DNA of 64,000 bases from Axinella damicornis (GCA_963931865.1 OZ007512.1:1-64000); one strand, 5' to 3'. Numbered from the stretch's first letter, positions 35,265 through 45,596 are shown. Notes: generated from the letters alone by a model not told the origin. Translations and numbers: made by a program.

Positions 35265-38200
35265 TGCAGTTTTGGAAGAGCATGGAGAAGCAATAGAGCA
35301 TTGCTTAAAGCATGAGGCCCAGTTGTAAAGCCATCTAACCTTATTTTTCCTGAGTTCAGTGTGCAGCTGCTGGAGTGAACACCAATGGTTGAGGGTGAGT
35401 CGGACAAGCACTTTGGGAGTACAGGGCTGTGTGAAGTAGACAGCATACAGCAGGTAGAGCCCAGCCACCCGCACCTCCATCTTGTTCTCCGCACACACAT
35501 AGCTCACACCAACCTCCAGTAGAAGCTGAATCATCTAGAGGGAACCCCACATTCAACACACATAGCTCACACTAGCCTCGTACCCAGGCCTTCAATCGCA
35601 GGGGGAAGGCCTGGTATACACTGTTTGCGCATGCGCTTAATTTCCCCCAAAATCTTGGAAAATAGGATATCTTGGTATTCTTCCGTGAAACGAAGACGTC
35701 GAATGACGTCTACGTGTACATTCCTAGAACCGCAACGAACGATGAGTAGCAATAGTTTCTCTGAGGCTCTTTCCTAAGCTTTGCGAAGGCTGAAAATGAT
35801 ACGGATGACTGTGAAAGAAGAGCAGCGCTCCTCCATGAGAGCTGTGTACGAAGGCAGCGACGTGTTCGTGTGGCTAGCTACCTACTGGCTATGGCAAGAG
35901 CCTGTGCTACCAAGCGCTCCCTTTCCTCATGGACTAGCTACAAGAAGGGACTTGTAGACAGTGGAAAGAGCTGTGGTGTGCTTCAGCCTTGTTGTGAGCC
36001 CTTTGATCGCTCTCATGCACGAGTACGCGGGTGTGTTTACGCAAACGTCATCGGTTAAGCCCAACCCATTCGCAAACGTCACAATTAAAATTGACGTAAT
36101 ATTCACATTTAAATTAAACGCATGCGCAAACAGTGTATACCAGGCCTTCCCCCCGAGATTGAAGGCCTGGGTACGAGGCTAAGCTCACACCAATCTACAA
36201 TCACTTGTACTGATGTACATGTAGGCATCCCAGAGCTGGACAGTAGCAGTCTCGTTCCCAGACCAAATTACTCACGTGGAGGGGAAAACAGTCATTTGTT
36301 GGATGTGATGCCACATGCAGTGTGGAGCTGCCATGGCACACGACAATGAGACACTTAGTTTGTCAGCCCCAGAGACTCTGGAACTAGAGCATTTCCACTG
36401 CCAGCTGGCAAGATCACAAACAACTGCAAAATGTTGATAACAGACAGCCTTTCATGGTCTGGTTTTACCCTAGTCTCCCGCATTTACCACCTCAATCACC
36501 TATCTTACGTGGTCGCCATCATTTCCATGTATTGCGACACTTAAGCAAATGCAATCTGATTGGGCCGCCAACATTCCGGTGGGTGGAGTGAGGCACTAGA
36601 TTCCTGCACATGCACAACATGGTCTGGGAAGGAGACAAGGGGGCAGAACATACCTCTGACTTCTGCACACGGTCACTGCCAGCCCTACAGAAGAGGAACA
36701 ACCATGACAACGGAGACATGGACTTGACAAGATTAACAGGGCTAAATAATATAATCGATTATCTGGATACAATAATGTTGGAAAATTCACAATCGCTCAG
36801 CCCTGGACAAGATGCTGGAGTTCATTAGTGACCCAACATTAATGCAGGGTCAGGGATCATGCAGGGTCAGGGATCATGCAGGGTCAGGGATCATGCAGGG
36901 TCAGGGATCATGCAGGGTCAGGGATCATGCAGGGTCAGGGATCATGCAGGGTCAGGGATCATGCAGGGTCAGGGATCATGCAGGGTCAGGGTCAGGGATC
37001 AGGCACAGAGCAGCACATGCCGTATCCACAGACAAAACAGGTGCAGTATAACTGCTGAGAGGCATGCATGCTCACCAGCATGGATAGTACGTTAGCATGC
37101 ACGCTCACCTTGCCTTGGAACCAGACCCTGGGTCCAGGGTCTGGTTCCAAGGCTAATAACGCTCACCAGCATTAGAGAGTATGGCATTCCAATGCAGACA
37201 AAATGGTCAACAAGTCCTGTTAAATTTCGTGGTTAAAAACTATTTTTCATGGTCAAGTGATTCACAGTCGAGTGTATGAGCAAGTCACACTGTGCCTGCG
37301 CTTACTTGCAGGTTTGATACCGACTGTATCACTTTGCATACTCCACGACTTCGCAGATTCGATGGACAGTGAAGGATGCTTCAAAACCCTCTATGGGCCG
37401 TGGGTGGTTAGTACATATTCTCTCCCGATATGAGTAGCGCTTGGTCGACACGGGAGCCTTTAGCGGACACTTTCGCGAGTACTTAATACCACGGGATTAT
37501 ACAATCACACATTCCGAAGCATGCTTCAAGCCCAAGAAATTCGACTTCGTTCACCAGACCATTTCTCCCCGCAAGGGGGTGTGGTCTGGGCACGAGACTA
37601 ACCCTTTTCCTCAGCTTGTGAGAGTCTAATGCCCAGACCACACCCCCTTCACGGGGAGAAGGGTCTGGTGACTATTGAGCAATTTCTTGGTTGTGCCGAG
37701 TCACCAGTACCAATGTAGCACGAGCCATTGATTACATGCTTGGATGACGTAGGCCTAAATCATTGGTTTACAGGATCTACTTTCATTGGCTTGTCCAAAA
37801 CTGATAGTGCAGACTTGGCACTACCAAGAAATTGCTCAATAGTCACCAGACCCCTTTCCTCGTGAGGGTGGGGTCTGGGCACAAGACTACCATACAGTGA
37901 CCCGTACCCCGTACCGACACGCCCATTCACGCCGTAGTCAGAGCGACCCGTACCCCTAGTCTAACAAGCTAGCCCTTCGCTTTCTCCAGCACGCGATCGC
38001 TTTCAGTATGCGCGCGTGGAGAAGGAAGGTCTAGAAACTTTGGACCACTTTACTCGGTACGAAAGAATGCAATTAAGCTTACAACACGTCCGTTTACGTC
38101 ATAATATTCCAATTAGTGCAACTGCAGTCAGTCGATTCCGGCCCGCTAACCTCGTTGGCTGTTTGTACTTCTGTCTGTTTGGTCGTTGTGCAGGAGAACA

Positions 38201-38808
38201 GCAATCGCAGGCAACTTCAGACAGTCCTCAACGCTTGTACCGAGTGATTTAAAATATCACCACGTGACAGCTGCAATCTGATTGGCTCTACCCGATTTCG
38301 AGTAGAGCCCAAGCAAAGTGGTCCAAAGTTTCTAGACCCTCCTTTTCCCCGTGCGGTCACGTGAGTCGATCCGTGCTGGGGAAAATACGAGGGGCTAGCC
38401 CGCTAGACTACCCGTACCCCATACCAAGGCGGTGACACGCCGTAGTCAGAGCTGCGACTGGGTAAAGAAATCTTGTTTTTTTAGGAGAGGCTATGATAAG
38501 ACCCGTCGCAGCTCTGACTACGGAGTCAATGGGAGTGTCACCCCTTGCATACCCGGACATATTCCATACATACTGACCATACATCACTTACACACTAACC
38601 TTACCATGCATTAGTCTCGGTACCAGACTAGTCTGGTACCGAGACTAACCATGCATGCTCACCAGTAAATTAAAGGAAAGCCGAGCTCCCTCCATGTTTG
38701 GTGGAAATCGCAGAAGCTTACAGACACGGGTTGCCTTCGGATATACGTCTCCACCAGCAGAACGCCATCAGCGGTGACCGGATTGCTCGTATCCATGGTC
38801 ACTACCAT
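34098..38808 (-). CDS. SNAPC1: SNAPC1-like (SNAP43) subunit of the snRNA-activating protein complex, 5 exons
   Basis: Minus-strand exons assembled by eye: 38663-38796 (ATG at 38796; an in-frame alternative ATG at 38808), 36654-36684 (31-nt microexon), 35340-35534, 34870-34944 and a tentative last exon 34098-34283. All junctions have GT/AG and matching phases (134+31 nt gives phase 0). Residues show the SNAP43 N-terminal fold: DFHQTWRELGFPLIYW matches the human FTELWRNMKFGTIF region, RVAGLYLLYAVYFTQPC matches RVGALYLLYGLYNTQLC, and YEADYALCQLKANSAFSYC matches the FDAAYIFRKLRLDRAFHF stretch. In other animals SNAPC1 binds SNAPC4 and SNAPC3 and helps recruit RNA polymerases II and III to snRNA promoters in the nucleus. 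The predicted protein (about 206 aa) lacks the long charged C-terminus of the human protein (368 aa). The last exon is the weakest part and could be wrong. Introns are full of hairpin elements, a poly-C tract and minisatellites. Confidence 0.75.
34570..34869. repeat. About 20-bp minisatellite in SNAPC1 intron 4
   Basis: About 14 units of GTGTGTCATACTGGGTGGGG, abutting the donor of exon 4; the last unit forms the donor context CCACCCG-GTATGACAC on the minus strand. A G23 tract (34475-34497) lies just beyond. Confidence 0.88.
35223..35264. repeat. C42 homopolymer in SNAPC1 intron 3
   Basis: Uninterrupted run of about 42 C. The exact length is uncertain because homopolymers of this size are prone to sequencing error. 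Confidence 0.9.
35573..36181. mobile_element. 609-bp hairpin-ended element with 9-bp TSD (SNAPC1 intron 2)
   Basis: Ends TAGCCTCGTACCCAGGCC and GGCCTGGGTACGAGGCTA, with a further inverted block GTTTGCGCATGCGC. Perfect AGCTCACAC duplication at 35564-35572 and 36182-36190. No transposase is present. Confidence 0.85.
36841..36990. repeat. 17-bp minisatellite
   Basis: About nine copies of CATGCAGGGTCAGGGAT in SNAPC1 intron 1. A 17-bp unit cycles frames, so all three frames appear open; none is a gene. Confidence 0.9.
37110..37158. mobile_element. 49-bp micro-hairpin insertion with 9-bp TSD
   Basis: Inverted arms GCCTTGGAACCAGACCCTGG and CCAGGGTCTGGTTCCAAGGC with almost no loop. Flanked by ACGCTCACC at 37101-37109 and 37159-37167. 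Confidence 0.7.
37540..37890. mobile_element. Cluster of AGTCT...CCCAGACC inverted repeats
   Basis: Three related arms: TGGTCTGGGCACGAGACTA (to 37601), AGTCTAATGCCCAGACCACA (from 37625) and GGTCTGGGCACAAGACTA (to 37888). The last two also share the inverse block CTATTGAGCAATTTCTTGGT. It looks like two overlapping hairpin elements of the TAGTCT family. No clean target duplication is visible. Confidence 0.55.
37957..38410. mobile_element. 454-bp TAGTCTA-ended element with 10-bp TSD (SNAPC1 intron 1)
   Basis: Ends TAGTCTAACAAGCTAGCCC and GGGCTAGCCCGCTAGACTA, with inner inverted blocks including TCTAGAAACTTTGGACCACTTT. Flanked by CCCGTACCCC at 37947-37956 and 38411-38420. A 78-codon ORF inside has no recognised domain. 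Confidence 0.75.
38612..38647. mobile_element. 36-bp perfect palindrome insertion with 9-bp TSD
   Basis: TAGTCTCGGTACCAGACT joined directly to its reverse complement AGTCTGGTACCGAGACTA. Flanked by ACCATGCAT at 38603-38611 and 38648-38656, a perfect 9-bp duplication. It lies only 16 bp from the SNAPC1 exon 1 donor. Confidence 0.88.
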
Positions 38809-38946
38809 CACTAGCGGCTAGAGACAGGAATAAAATAAATTAGTGAACTTTGAACCTACGCGCTAGCCGCATTGCGCGCGCAATGCCGCAGCATCGCATA
38901 TGCGCATGGCTAGCTAGCTGGAAAGAATGGCTGGTGCAGGCTTACA

Positions 38947-39390
38947 GAATTCAATACTTGCTTCGCAAATTCCGTGTTGCAGTGCATTTTCCACACTCCA
39001 GTGTGGAATCATTACGCCACTACACCGTGAGTTTAGCAGCTAGCTACATGCATATGCAAGCATCATGCAGTTGTGCATATTATTTGCATGAAAAAATTAT
39101 CAATAACACAGGTCACACAAGAGGGAATGAGTTCTGGCTCCTGAGTACATTACACAGTCTTGGAATTCAGTGCCAACAGCATCCATGCGTAGCTCCTGTA
39201 GCTCCAAAGCAGCTGTACAAAGGCCTGAAATGTAAGACAGAAGTGCACTATAAGACTAAGTTTTAATTTATTCATGCATGATGTACAATTTCTGCTCTCA
39301 GCAATACTACCAGCATGGATACCAGGAAGCCAACAGGATGCCCACGAGTTTCTGCTACGATTCTTGATCAAGAGTTTTCAACAGGATTGA
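38947..39390 (+). pseudogene. Ubiquitin-specific protease (USP) catalytic-domain fragment
   Basis: Three splice-consistent exon pieces: about 38947-39027, 39071-39231 and 39302-39390. The first encodes NTCFANSVLQCIFHTPV, the active-site cysteine box of USP/UCH enzymes. The second carries FWLLSTLHSLG and KQLYKGLK. The third carries SQQDAHEFLLRFL, the second hallmark motif. The fragment then hits TGA at 39388-39390, and there is no convincing upstream start or downstream histidine box. It may be a broken gene, a captured fragment, or part of a gene whose other exons I missed. It diverges from SNAPC1 with about 140 bp between them. Confidence 0.45.
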
Positions 39391-40313
39391 GGTGGGTGTA
39401 GCACTGTAGCTATATAGTGTAGCACAAACATTTTTGTTCCGCCTATTCTCTGTCCGCACTTCTGAGTTGACTGACAAGTCTATCTTCTGGAGTATTAATT
39501 TTATGGATTTCTGATAATATCGATATCCTTATGGAGCAACAACTGAACATAATAGAACTATTCAAACAGGTAATTGTGTTTTTGGGGTCGCACACTAGAT
39601 GTAGTGTAACAAGTATCATAGTGTGCATGGGTACATACAGCAAAATTCAATGGACTACAGTTGAACTTTGACACTGGGTAATGCTCTCCAATAGATCCAC
39701 CAATATAGGAGGGACAGTTAGAGTTCACAGATAGCCTTCTGTAGCACAAGCACGCCTAATGCACTGGCTGCAGTACTGTAGTATAGGGGAGCATGTGGAG
39801 AGGTTGCTACCACATTTGCAACTTATTCCCAGCATACAGCTATGGGCAGCATGTACAAGAACAGCCACAGGGATTTCCATCAATACCACAGGTAAATACA
39901 ATGTGAAGGTGAGAGCCACACCAGCTAAACGTCTTCCCCATGTTTGGGCCCCAATAATAAGATCACGAAAAAGGATGCACAATGGAGGGGGGGGTGTCGT
40001 TGGTCCCCAATCCTCACCCAAACTACATGCAGCTGTGAAACTGAGGGTTTGAAGACAAACACAAAGGTGGATGTACAAGGTTACCATGGTGATATGGTGC
40101 ACACACAACCACAGACATGCTCGACAACAAGAAAACAGCTGATGCAAGATGAGAAAAGTGTAAAATCAAAACACTAATGGGGCCCAAATAAGGAAGGACA
40201 TTTATATCAATAACAACTCATCAGTGACCAGGGGCCAGCATACAGCTCCAGCTAATGAAAGGTCTCACCAGGACATGTTAAGGGTGGGGACCCCTTACAG
40301 TATCTTGCAACGC
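39391..40313. other. No confident gene
   Basis: Downstream of the USP fragment. ORFs to 140 codons on the minus strand (39725-40147) and 97 on the plus strand overlap each other and show no recognised domain. Further exons of the USP gene may lie here, but I could not identify them. Confidence 0.4.
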
Positions 40314-40922
40314 TAGCCTCGTTCCCAGGCCCGAGACGGCGAGGAGAAAAGGGCCTGGTTTCCACTGTTTGCGCATGCGCTAACTAGCGGTGGAATTCCA
40401 CCGGCACCGTGGACGTTCGATTATGTTTGTACACTTGTGACGTCGAAGTGGATAACGTGATCCGTACAGCTAACAAGCTAGCAAGTACTTCAAGTAGTGG
40501 CGTGCCATACAACAGCTCTTGATCGTGCTATCCTATGTCCTCAGGTGGCAAGGCGCTCCTGAATTGAGCTAGAACAGCAACCTGCGATTGAACGATGGGA
40601 TGTTTTCGTGTGGCTATCGTCGCACCGACCGGGTGGAGTCCGTATGCTACCAGACTCTTCCGTTTGTTTTGAATAAAGAATGTCCGGTAAGTCTGTTGCT
40701 GGTGGCAGTGCAATTGTGGTTGTGTCGCCCCTCATCTTGCGGACCGAGGACCAGTGTAGAAAAATAGGTAGCGTCACACCCTCGACCATGTGACTACGAA
40801 GACGTCATTTGCACCCTCCCCCTTATGAATACGTGTTACGGTTACAGATAATTAAGCGCATGTGCAAACAGTGGAAACCAGGCCCTTTTCTCCTCGCCGT
40901 CTCGGGCCTGGGAACGAGGCTA
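40314..40922. mobile_element. 609-bp hairpin-ended element with 10-bp TSD
   Basis: Ends TAGCCTCGTTCCCAGGCCC and GGGCCTGGGAACGAGGCTA. The arms continue about 60 bp through CTCGCCGTCTCGG inverse blocks and GTTTGCGCATGCGC. Flanked by CTTGCAACGC and CTTGCAGCGC (one mismatch). It shares the TTTGCGCATGCGC block with the element at 35573. Confidence 0.8.
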
Positions 40923-40929
40923 CTTGCAG

Positions 40930-42155
40930 CGCTCACTGCATACCAACACCACATTAAGCAATAAACATTTTGTGGGATGGGGCCCTACCTTCCCAATGGG
41001 GCCCCTGGGCCCTGGCCACTGGGGCCCTATCAATGGGCGGCCCGGCCCATACCCACCCCTTCCTGAACCAACATGTCAGTGCATTGTGGCGACCAGGCGT
41101 CCTATGTACATACAGTCAAAGCTGTGAAACAAGAGGCCAAGACCAAAGTGGAAGCGACAGAGAGGGTCATGTGCCACGTACAAGGAGATAGCAAAGCTCT
41201 TCTCCAGAAGGCCAGGAAAGCCACGAAGAGGTTCAGGGCACATGACCTTGGAGGAGGCGTTTGCAGCAGCCAATGGCGAACTGCAGTCTATAATAAAGAT
41301 ACATGCCAACAAATTCAACTGTTCGGCCTGTAACAAACTTGTATCCATAGGTGCACGTGACTAAACATTGCTGTCATTTTGCTGTCATTTCTGTTATTCT
41401 TGGGGGCAAACATGGAGGACAAGTACAAAAAGACCATGTTACAACTGCAGCAGTACCTCAGCAATAGGGGTGGAGATGAGCAGACGGATGATGGGAGCAG
41501 CCCCAAGCACATGGGTGTCTATATAAGTGGGAATATCATGGTGGCTATAGTGTGCCCCAACCAAGGGACAGACCAAAAGTTGCAGGACCTTGTGTCAGGC
41601 TTGCTGGAGATGACAGCCCTCGATTTGGGCCCACCAGGAACTACATTGGCAGGCGTGCAGGCTGGAATAAGCATGTTCAAGGAGGGGAATGTATACAAGA
41701 TTGCATTCAAGCAGGGGTACATTGCAGAGGCAGTTTACCAAGCTGAAGGCATTGCAAAAGGACCTTGCAGAGCGCCACAGCGTGCCATCCCGAGACCCTG
41801 CAATGAAACTGATCCAGGTGGATAAGAAGAAAGGAGGAATAACCCTACAGGCAGCTAGGGATGGCATAGAGCATGATGTGTGCGGTATGGTGTCACTTAG
41901 TGAGCTGGTGGAAAGCAATGATGATGCCATGATGGATGATGGTGGGAACATGGCAACGTGGTGCCTGAGGATGACAATGTGGAAGTGTGTGGGCTCGTGA
42001 TCTTTGGATACCACATGGAAATGTCAACAAAAGTTACAGAACAAGAGTATATGCATGCATGAGTATGTATAGATGTCTTGTTAGTCATAGTGGCAACCAT
42101 AGGATGCGTGTTCATCAGCAAGCCTCTGCAGAGCCACTCTAGCATCATGAACGGT

Positions 42156-42199
<44 letters not shown>

Positions 42200-43090
42200 A
42201 ACGCAGTATGGATGGCACCAAGCCTTCACAAAAGATCACTGGCCACACCACAAACATCCATATCGTAGAGCAAGTGGTTCTGGAAAGTGCACAGAATATG
42301 AGCTATATTGGCAGCAGGGTGCATTGCACAAGCCTCGTCCCACAACAGCCTGATGGCAGCAAACTTGCTGTCTGTATCCAACCAGGCAGCATGGCACACC
42401 TTGCACTTAATGGCCCAGACATCAGTAGTCTCCTCATAGTTCTCCAACTCCTCTTTGAGAGCCCTGCACAGAGCAGTAGCAAAAGCCTGCAGTTTGAGTG
42501 TTATGATCATGTGATGTTAGTTAGCTAGGTATGACGACTCCATTTGAAGGCAGTAAGACAGTCTGGGTGTTGACCCAGAAAGGCACTGGTAGTGTGGCGT
42601 TTGTGATGGTCCCTAAAATACTAGATGGACGCGACAAGTTTGAGTCTGAATTGAATGAAGCTGGTGATTAAATGCACCATTTGGCGTCGACGGACCACTG
42701 AGCTTCAGGATGGCCGTAGTGGACGTGATAGGGGAGCCTGTGGTCAACCATGAACCCCAGAAGACCTACTTCAACACTAGGCGTCGCCCCCCCAAAGGAC
42801 ATTACACTGGCCCAAATGATGTGTGTGGGGTGATAACATATGGGCATGGGTTTGTTTTGTAACGATCATGTATAGTATTATGTACCTTGTTCACACTGCA
42901 CAGGAATGCTGCTCTGATTCTGTGATCAGGATGTTGTGGACAGAGTGGCAGGAGGAGGCCAGCGTGTAGAAGAGACTGAGGTGGAGGCACAGCCTGACTG
43001 TATTCCGGACGAAGTTGTGGACAATGATATTTCGTCCCTTGCACAATTCTTTACAGCCAGTGGCTGGAACCTAGTACAACAGGCAGGTAA
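40930..43090 (+). other. Coding-like region of unknown identity, probably broken or multi-exon
   Basis: Several plus-strand segments look protein-coding but in shifting frames. 41073-41330 includes HTVKAVKQEAKTKVEATER, after which the frame changes to EEAFAAANGELQSIIKIHA and CSACNK. 41410-41740 includes MEDKYKKTMLQLQQYLSN and HMGVYISGNIMVAIVCPNQG. 41740-41960 (frame shifted) includes FTKLKALQKDLAERH. 42700-42830 includes VNHEPQKTYFNTRRRPPKG. 42925-43086 includes VVDNDISSLAQFFTASGWNL and ends at a GTAAGT donor. A C42 tract lies at 42157-42198. I do not recognise the protein. A degenerate transposon or a multi-exon gene with unassigned introns are both possible. Confidence 0.35.
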
Positions 43091-43241
43091 GTACAGTAAT
43101 GTGAATTGAATAGCTAAACAGGTTTTTGATATGTGGCAATTGCACTTGTTTGGTAGTGCAAGCAAAGGAGGAGTGGAAATGCGGGGCGTGTGATGATGTC
43201 ACAACAAGATCAACATGATCATGTGCGACACATGTCATATG

Positions 43242-43840
43242 TAGCCTCGTTCCCAGGCCGTCTGCCGCTTCGTTTTTATTCGCATATGTGACCTTTGAAC
43301 CCTTATCAGATAAGCTGGCAGAAGGCCAGCCTGGTACCACTTCTACGTCATTTACAAGCAAAGTGGACACGATTGTGACGTAGGTGGACACGATTTCATG
43401 TAAAATGGCGGCGTGCCAGAAGTTCAACGGGCTAACGGCAGGTTTCCTAGCGAGTTATTGTTGGCTTTTACGCTACCGTGGTGGACCACTGGAGGTGTCA
43501 GGTATGGTTCTCCTTGTTGTACAGTTGTAGTAGCCTAGGTAACTACAATAGCTTACCTCTACAGTAGCTTACCAAGCACTTGGTACGCCTGAGTAGTCAA
43601 ACGTTAGTGCATGCTGTATTCCCGTGAGCGCTGAGTTGGCATCAAGTTCCTGTCTTCGTGGTATCAATATAAACTCGAAAGCATACATGTACGTGTAGTC
43701 GAGTTGCTTCATAACCGTGTCCACTTTGCTTGTAAATGACGTAGGAGTGGTACCAGGCCTTCTGCCAGCTTATCTGACAAGGGTTCAAAGGTCACGTATG
43801 TGAATAAAAACAAGCGGCAGACAGCCTGGGAATGAGGCTA
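43242..43840. mobile_element. 599-bp hairpin-ended element (copy F1)
   Basis: Ends TAGCCTCGTTCCCAGGCC and CAGCCTGGGAATGAGGCTA. The arms continue through CCGTCTGCCGCTT and GGTACCAC(T/C)-type inverse blocks. The interior is homologous to F2 (44383-45214) in inverse orientation, for example CCTAGGTAACTACAATAGCT. The target duplication is not clean. Confidence 0.78.
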
Positions 43841-43969
43841 TGTGATTCACTGGTAAGTGTTTGTATGAATAACTACGATCTACTGGTGAATTTGAACATG
43901 CTCACCACCTCAGGTCATGTGTAAACCTATCAGCAGAACCCTCAGGAAACTGGTTTTGTTTCACTTGCC

Positions 43970-44182
43970 TAAGGTAACAGAGGGGGTTTCCGGACACGGC
44001 CCCAGCTTTCGCTCTCTAGAAGCAGTTTTTGCTAACAACTGCACAGCGTTGGAAAGTTCGAAGGTAGGGTATGCATGCGCACTTACCATAATTCGGAAGA
44101 ACTGCTAACGGAGCGAATGCGAGAGGCATGAAGTGCGTGTCCGGAATCAAAAGACTGTCCGGAAACCCCCTCCGTTACCTTA
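43970..44182. mobile_element. 213-bp TAAGGTA-ended element with TA target
   Basis: Left TAAGGTAACAGAGGGGGTTT, right AAACCCCCTCCGTTACCTTA; the arms extend to TCCGGACA/TGTCCGGA. Bounded by TA. Related in its TAAGGTA end to the element at 44518-44747. A Tc1/mariner-type MITE is likely. Confidence 0.7.
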
Positions 44183-44260
44183 CCTCAGATAAAGCGAAAA
44201 TTACTTTCTTGCTATTCTTGTATACCAATTCTATGCTACTAGATATACCCACCTCTGTAT

Positions 44261-44339
44261 TAGTCTCGGAACCAGACCCTTCGTGCGGGGGAGGAGGGTT
44301 AGGGTTAGGGTTAGGGTTAGGGTTAGGGTTCCGAGACTA
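44261..44339. mobile_element. 79-bp micro-hairpin insertion carrying TTAGGG repeats, 9-bp TSD
   Basis: Inverted ends TAGTCTCGGAACC and GGTTCCGAGACTA. The interior is CAGACCCTTCGTGCGGGGGA followed by almost six TTAGGG repeats (44296-44330). Flanked by CCTCTGTAT at 44252-44260 and 44340-44348, a perfect 9-bp duplication. Confidence 0.88.
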
Positions 44340-44382
44340 CCTCTGTATCATGCTACTATATACTCACCTCGTGGGATGATAC

Positions 44383-45214
44383 TAGCCTCGTTCCCAGGCC
44401 GTCTGCCAGTCGCGCGCGCACCGCATACGTGACCTTTGAACCCTTGTCAGATAGCTGGCAGAAGGCCTGGTACCACTCCTACGTCATTTACAAGCAAAGT
44501 GGACACGGTTGTAAAGCTAAGGTAGGGCGGGGTAATTCGGGCCACTGGGTAATTCGGGCCACTTCAACTTCAGGTCAACGGTAACTAAAAACGGACAGAC
44601 TTTAGGCAAACTTCTGGCCATGTATATCCAGGGACTCAACCTGCCTACAACTCACTAGAAGCAAGAATCCAATGGATGCTTCTTTCCTGTTGCAACGCTG
44701 AAGTGGCCCGAATTACCCCGTGGCCCGAATTACCCCGCCCTACCTTACTCGACTACAAGTATTTTCGAGTTTATATTGATACCACGAAGACAGCAACTTG
44801 ATGCCAACTCAGCGCTAACGGCAATACAGCATGCACTAACGTTTGACTACTCAGGCGTAAGTCTTACCAAGCGCTTGGTAAGCTACTGTAGAGGTAAGCT
44901 ATTGTAGTTACCTAGGCTACTACAACCGTACAACAAGGAGTTCCATACCTGACGCCTCCAGTGGTCCACCACGGTAGCGTAAAAGCCAACAATAACTCGC
45001 TAGGAAACCTGCCGTTAGCCCGTGAACTTCTGGCACGCCGCCATTTTTCATGAAACCGTGTCCACTACGTCACAACCGTGTCCACCTTGCAGTACTTAAG
45101 CACTTGTAAATGACGTAGGAGTGGTACCAGGCCTTCTGCCAGCTATCTGACAAGGGTTCAAAGGTCACGTATGCGGTGCGCGCGCGACTGGCAGACGGCC
45201 TGGGAACGAGGCTA
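44383..45214. mobile_element. 832-bp hairpin-ended element (copy F2) with 9-bp TSD
   Basis: Ends TAGCCTCGTTCCCAGGCC and GGCCTGGGAACGAGGCTA. The arms extend through GTCTGCCAGTCGCGCGCGC. Perfect GGATGATAC duplication at 44374-44382 and 45215-45223. It is an inverted homologue of F1 with a 230-bp nested element (44518-44747). Confidence 0.88.
44518..44747. mobile_element. 230-bp TAAGGTA-ended element nested in F2, TA target
   Basis: Left TAAGGTAGGGCGGGGTAATT, right AATTACCCCGCCCTACCTTA. The motif GGGTAATTCGGGCCAC is repeated inside the left arm and mirrored on the right. F1 reads through the site as GAAGCAACTCGAC where F2 has AAAGC-TA...TA-CTCGAC. Confidence 0.8.
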
Positions 45215-45363
45215 GGATGATACTGCACGACTTCATTTGCAGGCAGCATGATGACAAAACCACGGTCCATGTAGTCAGTTTGGAACCGCGGCGCGAAAAG
45301 GGTAAAGTTCACTAATTTATTTTATTCCTGTCTCTAGCCGCTAGTCCATCGTCATATATACCT

Positions 45364-45474
45364 TAGCCTCGTTCCCGATCCCGGGCCCGCGCCCCTCCCC
45401 TTTCCGCGCGTAACGAGACTGCGCTGCGCGCGCAGGCTTAAGCTCGAGGCCTGGGAACGAGGCTCTACTAAATT
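45364..45474. mobile_element. About 110-bp short TAGCCTCGTTCCC-ended hairpin
   Basis: TAGCCTCGTTCCCGATCCCG on the left, GGCCTGGGAACGAGGCT on the right, with a GC-rich interior (CGCGCGCAGGC). The target duplication is not evident. It sits about 120 bp before the putative Frizzled 5' UTR intron. Confidence 0.6.
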
Positions 45475-45596
45475 ATTGTAGGGGCGTCCCTGCACTATCT
45501 TTCAATTATTTGACGATATATCTGAGAGTGCGGCTTGCTCGGTACGTGCTTGTGATCCAGGATCCAGTGATCGATCCTCACCGCGGGTGAGTTTGG

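Noticed and set aside
34970..45474. The chromosome-end region as a contaminant or viral insertion
   Set aside because: Spliced animal genes, the same transposon families on both sides of the genes and a continuous telomere support one native chromosome.
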